Shown: positions 35,970 through 45,586, counted from the first letter of the stretch. The stretch is 64,000 nt of DNA from Bacteroidota bacterium (GCA_018267705.1 JAFDXX010000016.1:60912-124911), one strand, 5' to 3'. Translations and numbers: made by a program. Notes: generated from the letters alone by a model not told the origin.

Positions 35970-37726
35970 TGTTTTTCCTTTCTTCTTTTTTTCTGTGTTG
36001 GGTTGTATATATATGCTGCTTTTTGCACTAATGTAATAAATTCCATTTGACTTCTGTCTGTAATATCAGCATTGTTTTGTGCAATAGTAATTACATCTTC
36101 AAAAGTATAATCTTTCACAAACTTTGATTGTTTTAATAATTCACCAAACATTACTACTGCGTTTGCAAAACGTAAATAGTTATTGTTTTCTGTATTTGCA
36201 ATTTGTGTAGAGATTGCATTCCAAGTTATATTAACAGGGTTATTAGTAATATGTTGTTTATATTGCAAATGCAGTTGGGCTAAGGGTTGTATTGTATCAA
36301 TATATTCTTTTGTTATTTCAATTTCAAAAATTGCTACTGTGTTATGACCGCTACCTACTTCTCCTCCTTCTAATTCACTAGTGCTATCGTTAACTGCTTC
36401 TTTTTTATTATCAAAACCAATTAAGCGATATTGATTTACTACCTCAGGATTGAAGTTTACATTCAAATAAGCATCATTGGCAACAGAAAAAAGTGTTTTT
36501 GTAAATTCTGTTATTAATACTTTCTCCGCTTCTTGTATATTATCTAAGTAAGCAAAATTTCCGTTTCCTTTTTTAGCTAATATTTCTAATTTGCTGTCTT
36601 TGTAATTACCCATTCCAACACCTAAACAAGTTAAATAAATATTACTTTGTTTATAGAATGAAATTAAATCTTCCAAATCTCGTTCACTTGTTTGTCCAAC
36701 ATTAAAGTCTCCATCAGTAGCTAATATTATTCTGTTGTTTCCGTTTTCAATAAAATTACTTTTGGCAATAGCATAAGCAGTTTTAATAGCACCTTCTCCG
36801 GGTGTATCTCCGTCTGCATATAATGAATCTATAATATCTTTTATTTTAGGTTTATTATCTCCGGTGGTAGGTGCTAATGCTACATGCACTCCGCCGCCGT
36901 ATGTAACAATACTTATTTTATCAACTGGTCTTAAATTTTGAACTAATAAATTAAATGCGGCTTGCAGTAATGGTAAACGGTTGGGTTTATCCATTGAGCC
37001 TGATATATCAATTAAAAAAACAAGATTACTTGGAGGAATATTATCTAAATTTATTTTAGGAGCAGTTATATTAATATAAAATAATTTGTTTTTACTATTC
37101 CAAGGGCAATTTCCTATGGTAGTAGTGCAATGAAATGTGGTGCTGTCTATATTGGATTTTGCAGCATGCAAATTAAAGTAGTTTAGCATTTCTTCAATTC
37201 TAACGGCATCGGTTGGTACTTTTAATTTATTGTTGATAAATCTGCGAATGTTGGCATAAGAAGCTCTATCTACATTTAATGAAAAACCTGTTTCGGGATA
37301 ATTGCTTGTATTAATGAATTTATTTTCTACTAAACTGCTGTAACTCTCACCTAACGCTGAAAAAAATGAAGTATTATCTGTATTTAAATTTTTTGTAAGT
37401 GATAATATTTTGTTTCTTGTTTTTTTTGCAGTAGAGGGAAGCATTTTTAAAAAAAAAGTTTGATAAAGCCGTGTATCAACTTTTGCTCTGAAAGTTTCGT
37501 AGCCATCAAAAGAAATAAAAACAGAATCGAAAGGGGAGGAAGAGGGTATTCCGAATAAACCATTCATTTCAGAATAAAAAACATAAGTACCCTGTGTTGC
37601 TAAATATATTTTAGCACCTTCTAAAGGTTTGCCTCTTTCATCTTTTACTTGACCGCGTAAGTAATATTGGCTTTGTACAGCTGAAAATGAGAGGCATAAT
37701 AATATTAAAAGCAAGCTGTGTTTCAC
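35966..37726 (-). CDS. Secreted von Willebrand factor A domain protein (YfbK-like) with N-terminal CarboxypepD-reg-like domain
   Basis: A 586-residue secreted protein read from GTG at 37726; a TTG two codons upstream lies inside a -7-like box (AATCTTTG, one mismatch). A signal peptide ('[15 protein letters not shown]') is followed by a beta-sandwich regulatory-like domain ('[20 protein letters not shown]'). A '[20 protein letters not shown]' segment typical of YfbK proteins follows, then a VWA domain with the MIDAS motif '[16 protein letters not shown]' and '[10 protein letters not shown]'. The C-terminal part is DUF3520-like. These proteins probably bind ligands through the metal site in the periplasm or at the outer membrane; the partner is unknown. 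Confidence 0.88.
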   Translation of the reverse strand: MKHSLLLILLCLSFSAVQSQYYLRGQVKDERGKPLEGAKIYLATQGTYVFYSEMNGLFGIPSSSPFDSVFISFDGYETFRAKVDTRLYQTFFLKMLPSTAKKTRNKILSLTKNLNTDNTSFFSALGESYSSLVENKFINTSNYPETGFSLNVDRASYANIRRFINNKLKVPTDAVRIEEMLNYFNLHAAKSNIDSTTFHCTTTIGNCPWNSKNKLFYINITAPKINLDNIPPSNLVFLIDISGSMDKPNRLPLLQAAFNLLVQNLRPVDKISIVTYGGGVHVALAPTTGDNKPKIKDIIDSLYADGDTPGEGAIKTAYAIAKSNFIENGNNRIILATDGDFNVGQTSERDLEDLISFYKQSNIYLTCLGVGMGNYKDSKLEILAKKGNGNFAYLDNIQEAEKVLITEFTKTLFSVANDAYLNVNFNPEVVNQYRLIGFDNKKEAVNDSTSELEGGEVGSGHNTVAIFEIEITKEYIDTIQPLAQLHLQYKQHITNNPVNITWNAISTQIANTENNNYLRFANAVVMFGELLKQSKFVKDYTFEDVITIAQNNADITDRSQMEFITLVQKAAYIYNPTQKKRRKEKH

Positions 37727-37776
37727 TTGCAAAGATTTCTTTTTCTATAACGCCAAAACTTTAAACTCAGTATGTA

Positions 37777-38313
37777 TTATTGGTGTAGCTGATAGATTTC
37801 TTTAATGTTTCTACCAAATCCATCATAATCTAAACCATAACCTAATACAAATTTGTTGGGAATTGAGAAACAACAATAATCAATAGGAAATTTATAAATA
37901 GTGGCATCGGGTTTATGTAAAAGTGTAGCAACTTTTAAACTGGCAGGCTGTTGATTAATGAGTTGTGGTAAAAATTGATGAAGTGTATTGCCGGTATCAA
38001 TAATATCTTCTAACACAACAATATGCCTTCCGGTTAAATTAGCATCTAAACCAATAGAAGTAATTACGTGCCCTGTAGATTGTGTGCCTTTGTATGAAGC
38101 TAATTTTATGAAACAAATTTCTGCATTTATGGTAAGCTCTTTAAAAAGATCTGATGCAAACATGAATGATCCATTTAAGATGGCTACAAATATTGGATCT
38201 TTCCCTTCATATTCTTGGTTAAGCGTGGTAGCCAATTCTTTAATTTTATTTAGAATGGTTGATTCTGAAATAAAAGGAACAAAAGTTTTATCTAATACTT
38301 TAATGGACTGCAT
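37777..38313 (-). CDS. hpt: Hypoxanthine phosphoribosyltransferase
   Basis: A 178-residue purine salvage enzyme that converts hypoxanthine or guanine plus PRPP to the nucleotide. The PRPP loop is 'IVVLEDIIDTGNTLHQFL' (ED and DTGNT), with 'FVAILNGSFMFASDLFKEL' upstream and 'FVLGYGLDYDGFGRNIKEIY' near the C-terminus for base recognition. Length is typical. It follows the glucosaminidase gene by 8 bp on the minus strand and is probably the end of a four-gene transcript from the sodium symporter. Confidence 0.96.
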   Translation of the reverse strand: MQSIKVLDKTFVPFISESTILNKIKELATTLNQEYEGKDPIFVAILNGSFMFASDLFKELTINAEICFIKLASYKGTQSTGHVITSIGLDANLTGRHIVVLEDIIDTGNTLHQFLPQLINQQPASLKVATLLHKPDATIYKFPIDYCCFSIPNKFVLGYGLDYDGFGRNIKEIYQLHQ

Positions 38314-38321
38314 AATTATTT

Positions 38322-39377
38322 TTATTTAGATACTTTGGTAGGTTGAACTGTTTTAGAATTTGCAGGTGTAAAATTTCTCAAATATATTTTTTCTCCCGCA
38401 TTAAGTTGAATGTTTTTTTGAAAGTTGTTGAACTGTAAAATACTTTCTAATTGCACACCTTCTTTTTGGGCAATATCATGTAAGGTTTCGTTGGCAGCAA
38501 CTACATGAAAATCTGTTGCTCCTTTTTTCATTTTCTTTTCTAAGAAAATTAAGTTGTCGGTTTCTAAAACAGATATTTCTTGCATATCATTATACGCAAA
38601 AATTTTGTTTAAATCTAAATCGTATTGGTTAGCAATTAGTAATAATGAGGTTCCTGCTTTTGCATACACTACTTTGGTATGATTAATAGTAAAAACACCA
38701 TTAGGATATGTTGTAGTAGTTGTGGGGTTTGTTGTATTTATTGAAGTATTATTATTTGTTACTGTAACCAATTCTTCTTGTGGTCGATTAGCTGTAACAT
38801 TTGCAGGTATTGAATTATTTGATTGATTGTTGTTTACAACTTCAGTATTTGTTTTATTGTTTTGTTGTTGTAAGGCAATTAGGGTGTATTGATTTAAATT
38901 ATAATCGTTAATAATTTTTAATAGCATTTGCGGATAGTTCTTCTCGGTAGCATATCCTGCTTTTTTTAAACCAAAACACCAGCCTTCAACATCGGTAGGA
39001 GATAGGTTGAATAATGAAGTATAATAGGGTCTGTTTTTCAAAAAATCTGAATGGTCTTTAAAAGAGGCTTCTGCATTAGGATATACTCTAAAGCATTCTT
39101 GTTTTAAATCATCATCGTGATAAACTTTTTCACCTGTCCATTCTGTTTTACATTTTATACCAAAATGGTTATTGCTTTTTTTGCATAAATCACTTTCACC
39201 GTATTGAGATTCTAAAATGCCTTGTGCTAAAGTTATTGAAGCAGGTACACCTGTTCTTTGCATTTCGGCAATGGCAATATTTTTATAAGTTGCAACGTAT
39301 GCGTAACCTTTTTCTTTTTGTGCAAATACAAAAAAACTAGCAATACAACATATAGAGGATAAAATAATTTTTTTCAT
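38322..39377 (-). CDS. Secreted N-acetylglucosaminidase (FlgJ-type) with LysM domains
   Basis: A 351-residue cell-wall hydrolase. Signal peptide 'IILSSICCIASFFVFA'. The glucosaminidase domain (about 20-175) has 'GVPASITLAQGILESQYGES' with the catalytic Glu, 'NNHFGIKCKTEWTGEKVYHD' and 'GWCFGLKKAGYATEKNYPQM'. A Thr/Asn-rich linker (about 185-230) joins two LysM-like peptidoglycan-binding units ('TKVVYAKAGTSLLLIANQYD' and 'FHVVAANETLHDIAQKEG'). It probably trims peptidoglycan glycan strands in the periplasm. It overlaps the O-methyltransferase gene by 4 nt. Confidence 0.94.
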   Translation of the reverse strand: MKKIILSSICCIASFFVFAQKEKGYAYVATYKNIAIAEMQRTGVPASITLAQGILESQYGESDLCKKSNNHFGIKCKTEWTGEKVYHDDDLKQECFRVYPNAEASFKDHSDFLKNRPYYTSLFNLSPTDVEGWCFGLKKAGYATEKNYPQMLLKIINDYNLNQYTLIALQQQNNKTNTEVVNNNQSNNSIPANVTANRPQEELVTVTNNNTSINTTNPTTTTTYPNGVFTINHTKVVYAKAGTSLLLIANQYDLDLNKIFAYNDMQEISVLETDNLIFLEKKMKKGATDFHVVAANETLHDIAQKEGVQLESILQFNNFQKNIQLNAGEKIYLRNFTPANSKTVQPTKVSK

Positions 39378-40015
39378 AATTTCTTTTTAATCAATAACAA
39401 ACCATCTCTTGCTGTTATTAAAACTTGTTCGGTTCTTGCATCTTCTTTTACATGGTTATTAAATGCAATAATGGCTTTAGCATTTTTGTTTTTAACCGGT
39501 TGTTCAAAAATTTGTCCATGAAATAAAACGTTATCGGCAATTATTATTCCCCTTTCACTTAACCTTGGTAAAATCATTTCATAATAATCAATATAACCTG
39601 TTTTATCTGCATCAATAAAAACTAAATCCCATTTATAATTCAATGCAGGTATTATTTCTAAAGCATTTCCGGTGTGCAAAATTAATTGGTTATGATACGC
39701 CGAAAAGCTAAAATTTTGTTTAGCAATTTGGGCATCTTCAGTTCTTAATTCAATAGTGTGTAATTCTCCATTGGCGGCAAGGCCTTTTGCTAAACATAAA
39801 GCACTATAACCTGTAAATGTTCCTATTTCTAAAACGTATTTTGGTTGAAGTATAGTACTTAAAAATGTTAAAATTTTTCCTTGCACAGGGCTACTTAGCA
39901 TGTGTGCATGTAAATGAGTTGCTAAAGTTTGTTGTTGAATTTGCTGCAACAAATCATCATCGGGTGAGGTGATTTTACTTGCATATTCTTCTACTAAAGC
40001 ATTTATTAATTCCAT
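39374..40015 (-). CDS. O-methyltransferase, catechol/caffeoyl-CoA type
   Basis: A 213-residue class I SAM methyltransferase of the family that includes caffeoyl-CoA and catechol O-methyltransferases. SAM motif I is 'YVLEIGTFTGYSALCLAKGL', followed by 'HTIELRTEDAQIAKQNF' and the metal-binding 'WDLVFIDADKTGYIDYYEMI' and 'ERGIIIADNVLFHGQI'. A divalent metal would position the substrate hydroxyl. The natural substrate in Bacteroidota is unknown. It sits 7 bp downstream of the symporter gene and overlaps the glucosaminidase gene by 4 nt, so it is part of one transcript. Confidence 0.92.
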   Translation of the reverse strand: MELINALVEEYASKITSPDDDLLQQIQQQTLATHLHAHMLSSPVQGKILTFLSTILQPKYVLEIGTFTGYSALCLAKGLAANGELHTIELRTEDAQIAKQNFSFSAYHNQLILHTGNALEIIPALNYKWDLVFIDADKTGYIDYYEMILPRLSERGIIIADNVLFHGQIFEQPVKNKNAKAIIAFNNHVKEDARTEQVLITARDGLLLIKKKL

Positions 40016-40022
40016 TAGTAAA

Positions 40023-41552
40023 TTATGTTTTTGCTATAGTTTTTTTTGAAATGATAAGCAAGCCTATAAAAGTTAGTAAGCCATTAATGGGTAATAATTC
40101 AATGCCTATTTGATAGCCGTTGAACCATGTTTTTGCATTATTGCTTATGATGTATGAAATAATTGGTGCAAGAATACTTATTATAGTAATGGTAATGGAA
40201 TTGGGTAGTTTTCTCTTTGTAAAAATACCAAACGCAAATAATCCTAATAGCGGGCCATAAGTATATCCGGCAAGATCTAAAATTTTATCAATAATACTGT
40301 TATCATTTAATTTATAAAAAACCATAATGCAAATAAGAAATATAATTGCAAAAGTTAAATGCACAATAAGTCTAACTCTTTTCTTCTTTTTTTCATGCCA
40401 ATCATTTCTTTCTTTCATGCCCAACATATCTATACAAAATGAAGAAGTTAATGCAGTTAAAGCTCCATCTGCACTGGGAAATAAGGCTGATATTAATGCA
40501 ATAATAAAAATAACGCCAATGGTGGTTGGTAAATAATTTAATGCAATTGATGGGAAAATTTTATCGCCAATTATGTTTACACCGGCACTAGTTAATTCAT
40601 GTTTGTTGGCAACAGTATCTAAAGAATAAACTGCTCCGTTATTGGTAGCGTATAAATATAATAAACCACCTAACATTAAAAATAAAAATAATACAATGAA
40701 TAAAATAATAGAAAGGGTAATTACGTTTTTTTGCGAGTCGGCTAGGCGTTTTACGCTAATGTTTTTTTGCATCATTTCTTGGTCTAAACCGGTCATGGCA
40801 ATAGTTATAAAAGCTCCTCCAATAATTTGTTTTACAAAAAAACCTTTGCTATTAACATCGGTATTAAAAATATTCAGATATCCAACTTCTCTCATTTTAC
40901 TTAAAGCCTCGCCGGTGCCTAAGTGTAAGTGGTTAAGAATATAAATAACACAAACAATTAAACCTAATATCATTAAAGATGTTTGTAAAGTATCAGTATA
41001 AACAATTGTTTTTACACCGCCTTCAAATGTGTATAATAGTATCATTAATAAAATAACGGCAGCTGTAACTATAAACGGAATGCCCATTCTATCTAAAATA
41101 AAAAATTGTAATACGTTTATTACTAAATATAATCTTGCAGTTGCACCTACCACACGGCTAATAATAAAAAATAGTGCACCTGTTTTATATGCTACTACAC
41201 CAAAACGTTGTTGTAAATAATGATAGATAGAAGTTAGGTTTAGCTTGTAATATAAAGGCAGTAATACAAAGGCAATGGTGGCATAGCCAATTAAATAACC
41301 AATAGCCACTTGCAAATAAGCAAAACCTTTAAAGCTATTACCACTAAAATCTCCCACACCGCCGGGAACACTTACAAAAGTTACACCACTTAATGAAGTG
41401 CCAATCATGCCAAAGGCAACTAGCATCCAATTGCTGTTTTTGTTTCCAATAAAAAAAGAATCGTTATTAGCGTTTTTGCCGGTGTACCATGCAACTGCCA
41501 ATAATATTAAAAAATAGGCAATTACAAAACTGAAAAGTAGTAGTGGACTCAT
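40023..41552 (-). CDS. Sodium:solute symporter family protein
   Basis: A 509-residue integral membrane protein with about 13 hydrophobic helices. 'WMLVAFGMIGTSLSGVTFVS' is the typical SSS helix carrying sodium-site residues, followed by 'GYLIGYATIAFVLLPLYY', 'LQQRFGVVAYKTGALFFIIS' and 'GGAFITIAMTGLDQEMMQKN'. It would import a solute with sodium; the substrate is not predictable, though this Bacteroidota subgroup is usually placed near sialic acid/sugar or amino acid transporters. The ATG lies 4 nt after a -7 box. It is the first gene of a minus-strand run ending with hpt. Confidence 0.92.
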   Translation of the reverse strand: MSPLLLFSFVIAYFLILLAVAWYTGKNANNDSFFIGNKNSNWMLVAFGMIGTSLSGVTFVSVPGGVGDFSGNSFKGFAYLQVAIGYLIGYATIAFVLLPLYYKLNLTSIYHYLQQRFGVVAYKTGALFFIISRVVGATARLYLVINVLQFFILDRMGIPFIVTAAVILLMILLYTFEGGVKTIVYTDTLQTSLMILGLIVCVIYILNHLHLGTGEALSKMREVGYLNIFNTDVNSKGFFVKQIIGGAFITIAMTGLDQEMMQKNISVKRLADSQKNVITLSIILFIVLFLFLMLGGLLYLYATNNGAVYSLDTVANKHELTSAGVNIIGDKIFPSIALNYLPTTIGVIFIIALISALFPSADGALTALTSSFCIDMLGMKERNDWHEKKKKRVRLIVHLTFAIIFLICIMVFYKLNDNSIIDKILDLAGYTYGPLLGLFAFGIFTKRKLPNSITITIISILAPIISYIISNNAKTWFNGYQIGIELLPINGLLTFIGLLIISKKTIAKT

Positions 41553-41556
41553 ATAA

Positions 41557-41564
41557 CAAATTTA
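41557..41564 (-). promoter_or_regulatory. Putative -7 element of the sodium symporter gene, 4 nt from the ATG
   Basis: TAAATTTG on the minus strand matches TAnnTTTG and is followed by TTAT and the ATG at 41552. No TTTG was found at the -33 distance. Confidence 0.48.
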
Positions 41565-41668
41565 GGGGCATAATAAAATAAAATACACAACAAAAAAAAT
41601 ATCCCTTTTTTAAGGGAAGGTTTTTCATTTGTAATATGTATAATTTCACGTTTAATTTTATTTATTTA

Positions 41669-43084
41669 ATGAAGGCAAAACAAAAAATAATACTTATTGG
41701 TACATTTGTTACAATGCTTTTATTTCGTGCAAATGCTCAAAATTTTTCTATTGGCATTCAAGGCAATGTAAATGAATATTGGGGGGATTTAAATCCTAAC
41801 CAATTTAATTTTTATAAATTTTTATTTCCACAAGCAGGCGGCGGTATTTTTTTTCAAGAAAGATTAAGTCCTTCTTTTAATTTATTACAATCTCTCTCGT
41901 ATAACAGAGTAAAATATCAAACACCCAACTATTTAAAAGGATTTGATGCAGATATATATAACCTTAGCCTTCAACTCAAATACAAATTCAACAATAACTA
42001 TATTTTTAAAGAACAATCTATTGTACAACCTTTTATATTAGTTGGTGCAGGAGCTTCTTACCTAAATTCATATCCTTTTACAGGAAATCCGGGTGCTATT
42101 TCTAATCCATCTTTTCTAACTGCATGGCGGCCCAATTTGCAAGCCGGCATTGGTGTTAATTTTAAAATAAATAACACCATAAGTTTTCAATTATCAAATA
42201 TTTTAAATATGCCTTTAGATGATAGTTGGGATGGTTTAGTTGCCGGAAATAATTATGATATTTACCTGCAACACAGTGCTGCATTGGTTTTTACATTCAA
42301 AAAAGCAACAAAAATTGATAGCGATTATGATGGTGTTTATGATAATAGAGATGATTGTCCTAATACTCCTTTAGGAACTAAAGTTGATAGAAGAGGTTGC
42401 CCTATTGCCGATAAAGATAGTGATGGAGATGGTGTGCCTGATAGCAGAGATAATTGCCCTAATACACCAAAAGGCACATTGGTAGATTATTTTGGATGCC
42501 CCGCAAATATTACAAAAAGTTACAATACAAATACAACAACAACATATAACCCGCCGCAACCACAGCCACAGCCACAGCCGCAAACATATAACCCACCACC
42601 GCAGCCACCGCAACCACAAACTCCTGTTGTTATGGATACAGATGGAGATGGTTTGCCTGATCAAGATGATAAATGTCCAACCATACCCGGACCTATTTAC
42701 AATTACGGTTGCCCTGTAAATAAAGAAGAAATAAATAAACGATTAGAATATGCAACGCATAATATAAATTTTGAACTCAATAGTGCAACCATTTTAAAAA
42801 CTTCTTTTCCTGTGTTAGATGATGTGGTTGTTTTGTTAAATCAATTTCCTGAATATAATTTAAGAATAAGTGGACATACGGATAGCAGAGGATCGGATAT
42901 TTCGAATGAACGGTTATCACAAAGCAGAGCAGAAAATGTAAAAAAATATTTTATTGATAAAGGAATTAGTGCTTCACGAATAAGAACAAATGCATACGGA
43001 AAAAATAAACCTGTTTCATCAAACCAAACATCTATAGGAAGAGCAGAAAACAGAAGAGCAGAATTAGATCTGATATTACATTAA
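41669..43084 (+). CDS. OmpA-family outer membrane protein with thrombospondin type 3 repeats
   Basis: A 471-residue protein from the ATG at 41669; the longer reading from 41636 delays the signal peptide ('IILIGTFVTMLLFRANAQ'). The N-terminal 200 residues are a beta-barrel-like domain. Three calcium-binding TSP3 units follow: 'DSDYDGVYDNRDDCPNTP', 'DSDGDGVPDSRDNCPNTP' and 'DTDGDGLPDQDDKCPTIP'. A Pro/Gln-rich linker lies between the second and third. The C-terminal OmpA domain has 'NINFELNSATILKTSFPVL' and 'ISGHTDSRGSDISNERLSQS', which bind peptidoglycan. Likely an abundant envelope-tethering protein. Confidence 0.95.
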   Translation: MKAKQKIILIGTFVTMLLFRANAQNFSIGIQGNVNEYWGDLNPNQFNFYKFLFPQAGGGIFFQERLSPSFNLLQSLSYNRVKYQTPNYLKGFDADIYNLSLQLKYKFNNNYIFKEQSIVQPFILVGAGASYLNSYPFTGNPGAISNPSFLTAWRPNLQAGIGVNFKINNTISFQLSNILNMPLDDSWDGLVAGNNYDIYLQHSAALVFTFKKATKIDSDYDGVYDNRDDCPNTPLGTKVDRRGCPIADKDSDGDGVPDSRDNCPNTPKGTLVDYFGCPANITKSYNTNTTTTYNPPQPQPQPQPQTYNPPPQPPQPQTPVVMDTDGDGLPDQDDKCPTIPGPIYNYGCPVNKEEINKRLEYATHNINFELNSATILKTSFPVLDDVVVLLNQFPEYNLRISGHTDSRGSDISNERLSQSRAENVKKYFIDKGISASRIRTNAYGKNKPVSSNQTSIGRAENRRAELDLILH

Positions 43085-43151
43085 TAGTTTGGTGATAATT
43101 TCATTGCAATAAATTCAGAACTCTCTATTATTTTGCTTGAAAATAATTTTA

Positions 43152-43682
43152 ATGTACTCAAGCATAACCGTTTTTTGCGGAAGTAAAACAGGCAATAATC
43201 CATTATTTATACAACAGGCTACCGAGTTAGGATGCTTGCTGGCAAAGCATTCTATAACATTAGTATATGGTGGTGGTAAAGTTGGCATAATGGGTGCACT
43301 TGCTAATGCTTGTATGAATAATGGTGGTAAAGTAATTGGTGTAATACCTGAATTATTAATTGAATGGGAACAACAACATACGGGTATTACCGAATTAAAA
43401 GTGGTGGCAGATATGCATATCAGAAAAAAGTTTTTGTATGAGTTGGGAGATGCCGCAATTGTTTTACCCGGTGGTAATGGAACTTTAGATGAATTGTATG
43501 AAATGATAACTTGGAATACTTTAAAAATTCATGAAAAGAAAATTTATATTTTAAACACTGCAAATTATTACAATAATTTATTGGCACATTTTGATACTAT
43601 GCAAACAGAAGGATTTTTGTATGATAATTGGCGTGATAAAATAACAATAATAAATGAACCAAAAGAACTGTTTATTAAATAA
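43152..43682 (+). CDS. LOG-family protein (putative nucleoside-5'-monophosphate phosphoribohydrolase)
   Basis: A 176-residue Rossmann-like enzyme. 'VFCGSKTGNNPLF' is the N-terminal nucleotide-binding start, 'LVYGGGKVGIMGALANA' the glycine loop, 'MHIRKKFLYEL' the catalytic Arg region, and 'VLPGGNGTLDELYEMITW' the PGGxGTxxE signature. LOG proteins cleave cytokinin riboside monophosphates in plants; in bacteria they likely act on purine or pyrimidine nucleotides. The ATG at 43152 is preferred over a TTG at 43137. It is convergent with the kinase gene, 4 bp apart. Confidence 0.93.
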   Translation: MYSSITVFCGSKTGNNPLFIQQATELGCLLAKHSITLVYGGGKVGIMGALANACMNNGGKVIGVIPELLIEWEQQHTGITELKVVADMHIRKKFLYELGDAAIVLPGGNGTLDELYEMITWNTLKIHEKKIYILNTANYYNNLLAHFDTMQTEGFLYDNWRDKITIINEPKELFIK

Positions 43683-43686
43683 TCAA

Positions 43687-44322
43687 TTAAAACAATCCAA
43701 ATAACATACCATCTACTTTATTAATAATTTCTCCTAAGTGTTCTTCGTTATCGCCAAACTTGTTTTTATCACAATCAATTACTAATAATGGACCTTCTTT
43801 GTAACTGTCAATCCATTTGTTATAATACTCATTTAATTTTTTTAAATAATCTAAACGAATATTTTCTTCGTATTCTCTGCCGCGTTTCTGAATTTGTGCT
43901 ACTAAAGTAGGAACCGATGCTTTTAAATAAATTAATAAATCGGGTGGTTGCACCATTGTTTTTAATGTTTGAAAGAAACTGAAATAATTTTCAAAATCTC
44001 TTTTTCCCATTAAGCCCATATCGTGCAAATTAGGAGCAAATATGTTGGCATCTTCATAAATGGTTCTGTCTTGTATAACGGTTTCTGTACCTCTTTGAAT
44101 ATCTAGTAACTGGTTTAAGCGGTTATTTAAAAAATAAATTTGTAAGTTAAAACTCCAGCGAGGCATATCTTCATAAAAATCCATCAAATATGGGTTATGA
44201 TCAACATCTTCAAATTGTGGAATCCATTTATAATGCTTACTAAGCATTTCGGTTAATGTGGTTTTGCCGGCACCTATATTGCCCGCTATTGCTACATGTT
44301 TTGGTTTTTTTGGTTTTGCCAT
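43687..44322 (-). CDS. Deoxynucleoside kinase
   Basis: A 211-residue P-loop kinase. Walker A is 'AIAGNIGAGKTTLTEML', the substrate Glu and Trp region is 'FEDVDHNPYLMDFY', the 'DR' catalytic motif is 'VIQDRTIYEDANIFA', and the lid is 'RGREYEENIRLDYL'. It phosphorylates deoxynucleosides for salvage; whether it prefers deoxyadenosine, deoxyguanosine or another is not evident. It follows trpS on the minus strand after 106 bp of sequence in which I see no clear promoter or hairpin. Confidence 0.93.
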   Translation of the reverse strand: MAKPKKPKHVAIAGNIGAGKTTLTEMLSKHYKWIPQFEDVDHNPYLMDFYEDMPRWSFNLQIYFLNNRLNQLLDIQRGTETVIQDRTIYEDANIFAPNLHDMGLMGKRDFENYFSFFQTLKTMVQPPDLLIYLKASVPTLVAQIQKRGREYEENIRLDYLKKLNEYYNKWIDSYKEGPLLVIDCDKNKFGDNEEHLGEIINKVDGMLFGLF

Positions 44323-44428
44323 CTCTATTTAAATGAGTTTACGAAGTATGATTTAGAAAGTGTGTGAATGTAATATTTATCGTTAAACCAATCAACAAAA
44401 AAGGTTATATTTTTTACACATTACAAGT

Positions 44429-45433
44429 TTAACCTAATACTGCTTTTCTAACCAATTGAATGGTTTCGTTGGCACTTGCTCTTGCTTTATCTGCACCTTG
44501 TTTAATAATTTTTAAAAGTAGTTCTTTATTATTTTGCAGATCGGCAGCTTTTTCTCTTATGGGCTTTATAAAAGCTATCATATCTTCTGCCAATTGTTTT
44601 TTCATATCGCCATATCTAATTATAATGTTGCCTGTTGAGCTATTGTTAAAATCTTCTTCAAACTTTTTTACTGTATCGGGTGTACTAACTTGTTGCATTA
44701 AAGTAAAAATATTTTTAATATAATCTGGCATAACAGAATTAGGTTCTGCAGGGCCTCCGTCTGTTTTGGCTTTCATTATTTTCTTTTTAATACTATCATC
44801 ATCATCTGCTAAATACAAAGTTGCCATTTGATTTTCGCTTTTACTCATTTTCCCATTACCATCAAGGCTTAATATTTTAATTAATTCTCCACCATAATTA
44901 AAAGCATAAGGTTCAGGAAAAACATTGCCATATCTGTAATTAAAACGTTGAGCAAAATTTCTTGCCATTTCTAAATGTTGTTCTTGATCTTTACCTACAG
45001 GTACTTTTACGGCTCTATGAATTAAAATATCTGAAGCCATTAACACAGGATAGGTTAGTAAGCCGGCATTTACGTTTTCGGGGTTTAAACGAACTTTTTC
45101 TTTAAACGATGCTGTTTTTTCTAATTCGCCTTTATAAGCAAGCATATTTAAATACAAATACAATTCTGCTATTTCGGGCACATCACTTTGTACATATAAC
45201 GCTATTTTTTCGGGGTCTAAACCGCAAGCAATATTTTCTGCAGCAACTCTATATACCGATTGTTGTAATGTTTTGGTATCGGGGTGTGTAGTTAATGAAT
45301 GCCAGTTAGCAACAAAGAAGTAACAATTGTATTCATCTTGCATGCGAACATAGTTTCGCATTGCACCAAAATAATTTCCTAAATGTAAAAAACCTGTGGG
45401 CCTAATCCCACTTAAAACAACTTCTTTTGCCAT
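44429..45433 (-). CDS. trpS: Tryptophan--tRNA ligase
   Basis: A 334-residue class I aminoacyl-tRNA synthetase. The HIGH-like motif is in 'RPTGFLHLGNYFGAM', the tRNA/dimer part has 'IALYVQSDVPEIAELYLYL', and the KMSKS loop is in 'LDGNGKMSKSENQMATLY'. Length is typical for bacterial TrpRS. It charges tRNA-Trp, the signal read by the trp leader at 58905. The ATG follows a -7-like box after only 4 nt. No Trp-rich leader is found upstream of trpS itself. Confidence 0.97.
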   Translation of the reverse strand: MAKEVVLSGIRPTGFLHLGNYFGAMRNYVRMQDEYNCYFFVANWHSLTTHPDTKTLQQSVYRVAAENIACGLDPEKIALYVQSDVPEIAELYLYLNMLAYKGELEKTASFKEKVRLNPENVNAGLLTYPVLMASDILIHRAVKVPVGKDQEQHLEMARNFAQRFNYRYGNVFPEPYAFNYGGELIKILSLDGNGKMSKSENQMATLYLADDDDSIKKKIMKAKTDGGPAEPNSVMPDYIKNIFTLMQQVSTPDTVKKFEEDFNNSSTGNIIIRYGDMKKQLAEDMIAFIKPIREKAADLQNNKELLLKIIKQGADKARASANETIQLVRKAVLG

Positions 45434-45437
45434 GCGG

Positions 45438-45445
45438 CGAAGATA
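45438..45445 (-). promoter_or_regulatory. Putative -7 element of trpS, 4 nt from the ATG
   Basis: TATCTTCG on the minus strand differs from TAnnTTTG at one base. It is followed by CCGC and the trpS ATG. The -33 position reads TTTT rather than TTTG. Confidence 0.4.
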
Positions 45446-45586
45446 GGGAAACAGCGATGAGTTAAAAATGATAAATAAAAGTTATTAAACTTGCACAACG
45501 ATATTTGTAACCCATAAATTGCACTCATAACTCATAGTTTCAACATATTATCTTCTCCTATTGAATACTTAAAAGGTGTTGGGCCT

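Noticed and set aside
41602..41625. Hairpin TCCCTT/AAGGGA with a T-run between the symporter and OmpA genes
   Set aside because: It lies between divergent genes with no plus-strand transcript to end; the stem is only 6 bp.
42371..42719. Cys/Trp/Leu-rich and His-rich open frames on both strands in the OmpA gene
   Set aside because: They arise from the CCACAG repeat and TSP3 codons of the real gene.
43687..45433. Possible Trp-codon leader for trpS
   Set aside because: The trpS start lies 4 nt from its -7-like box, and no short ORF with TGG codons and no terminator precede it.
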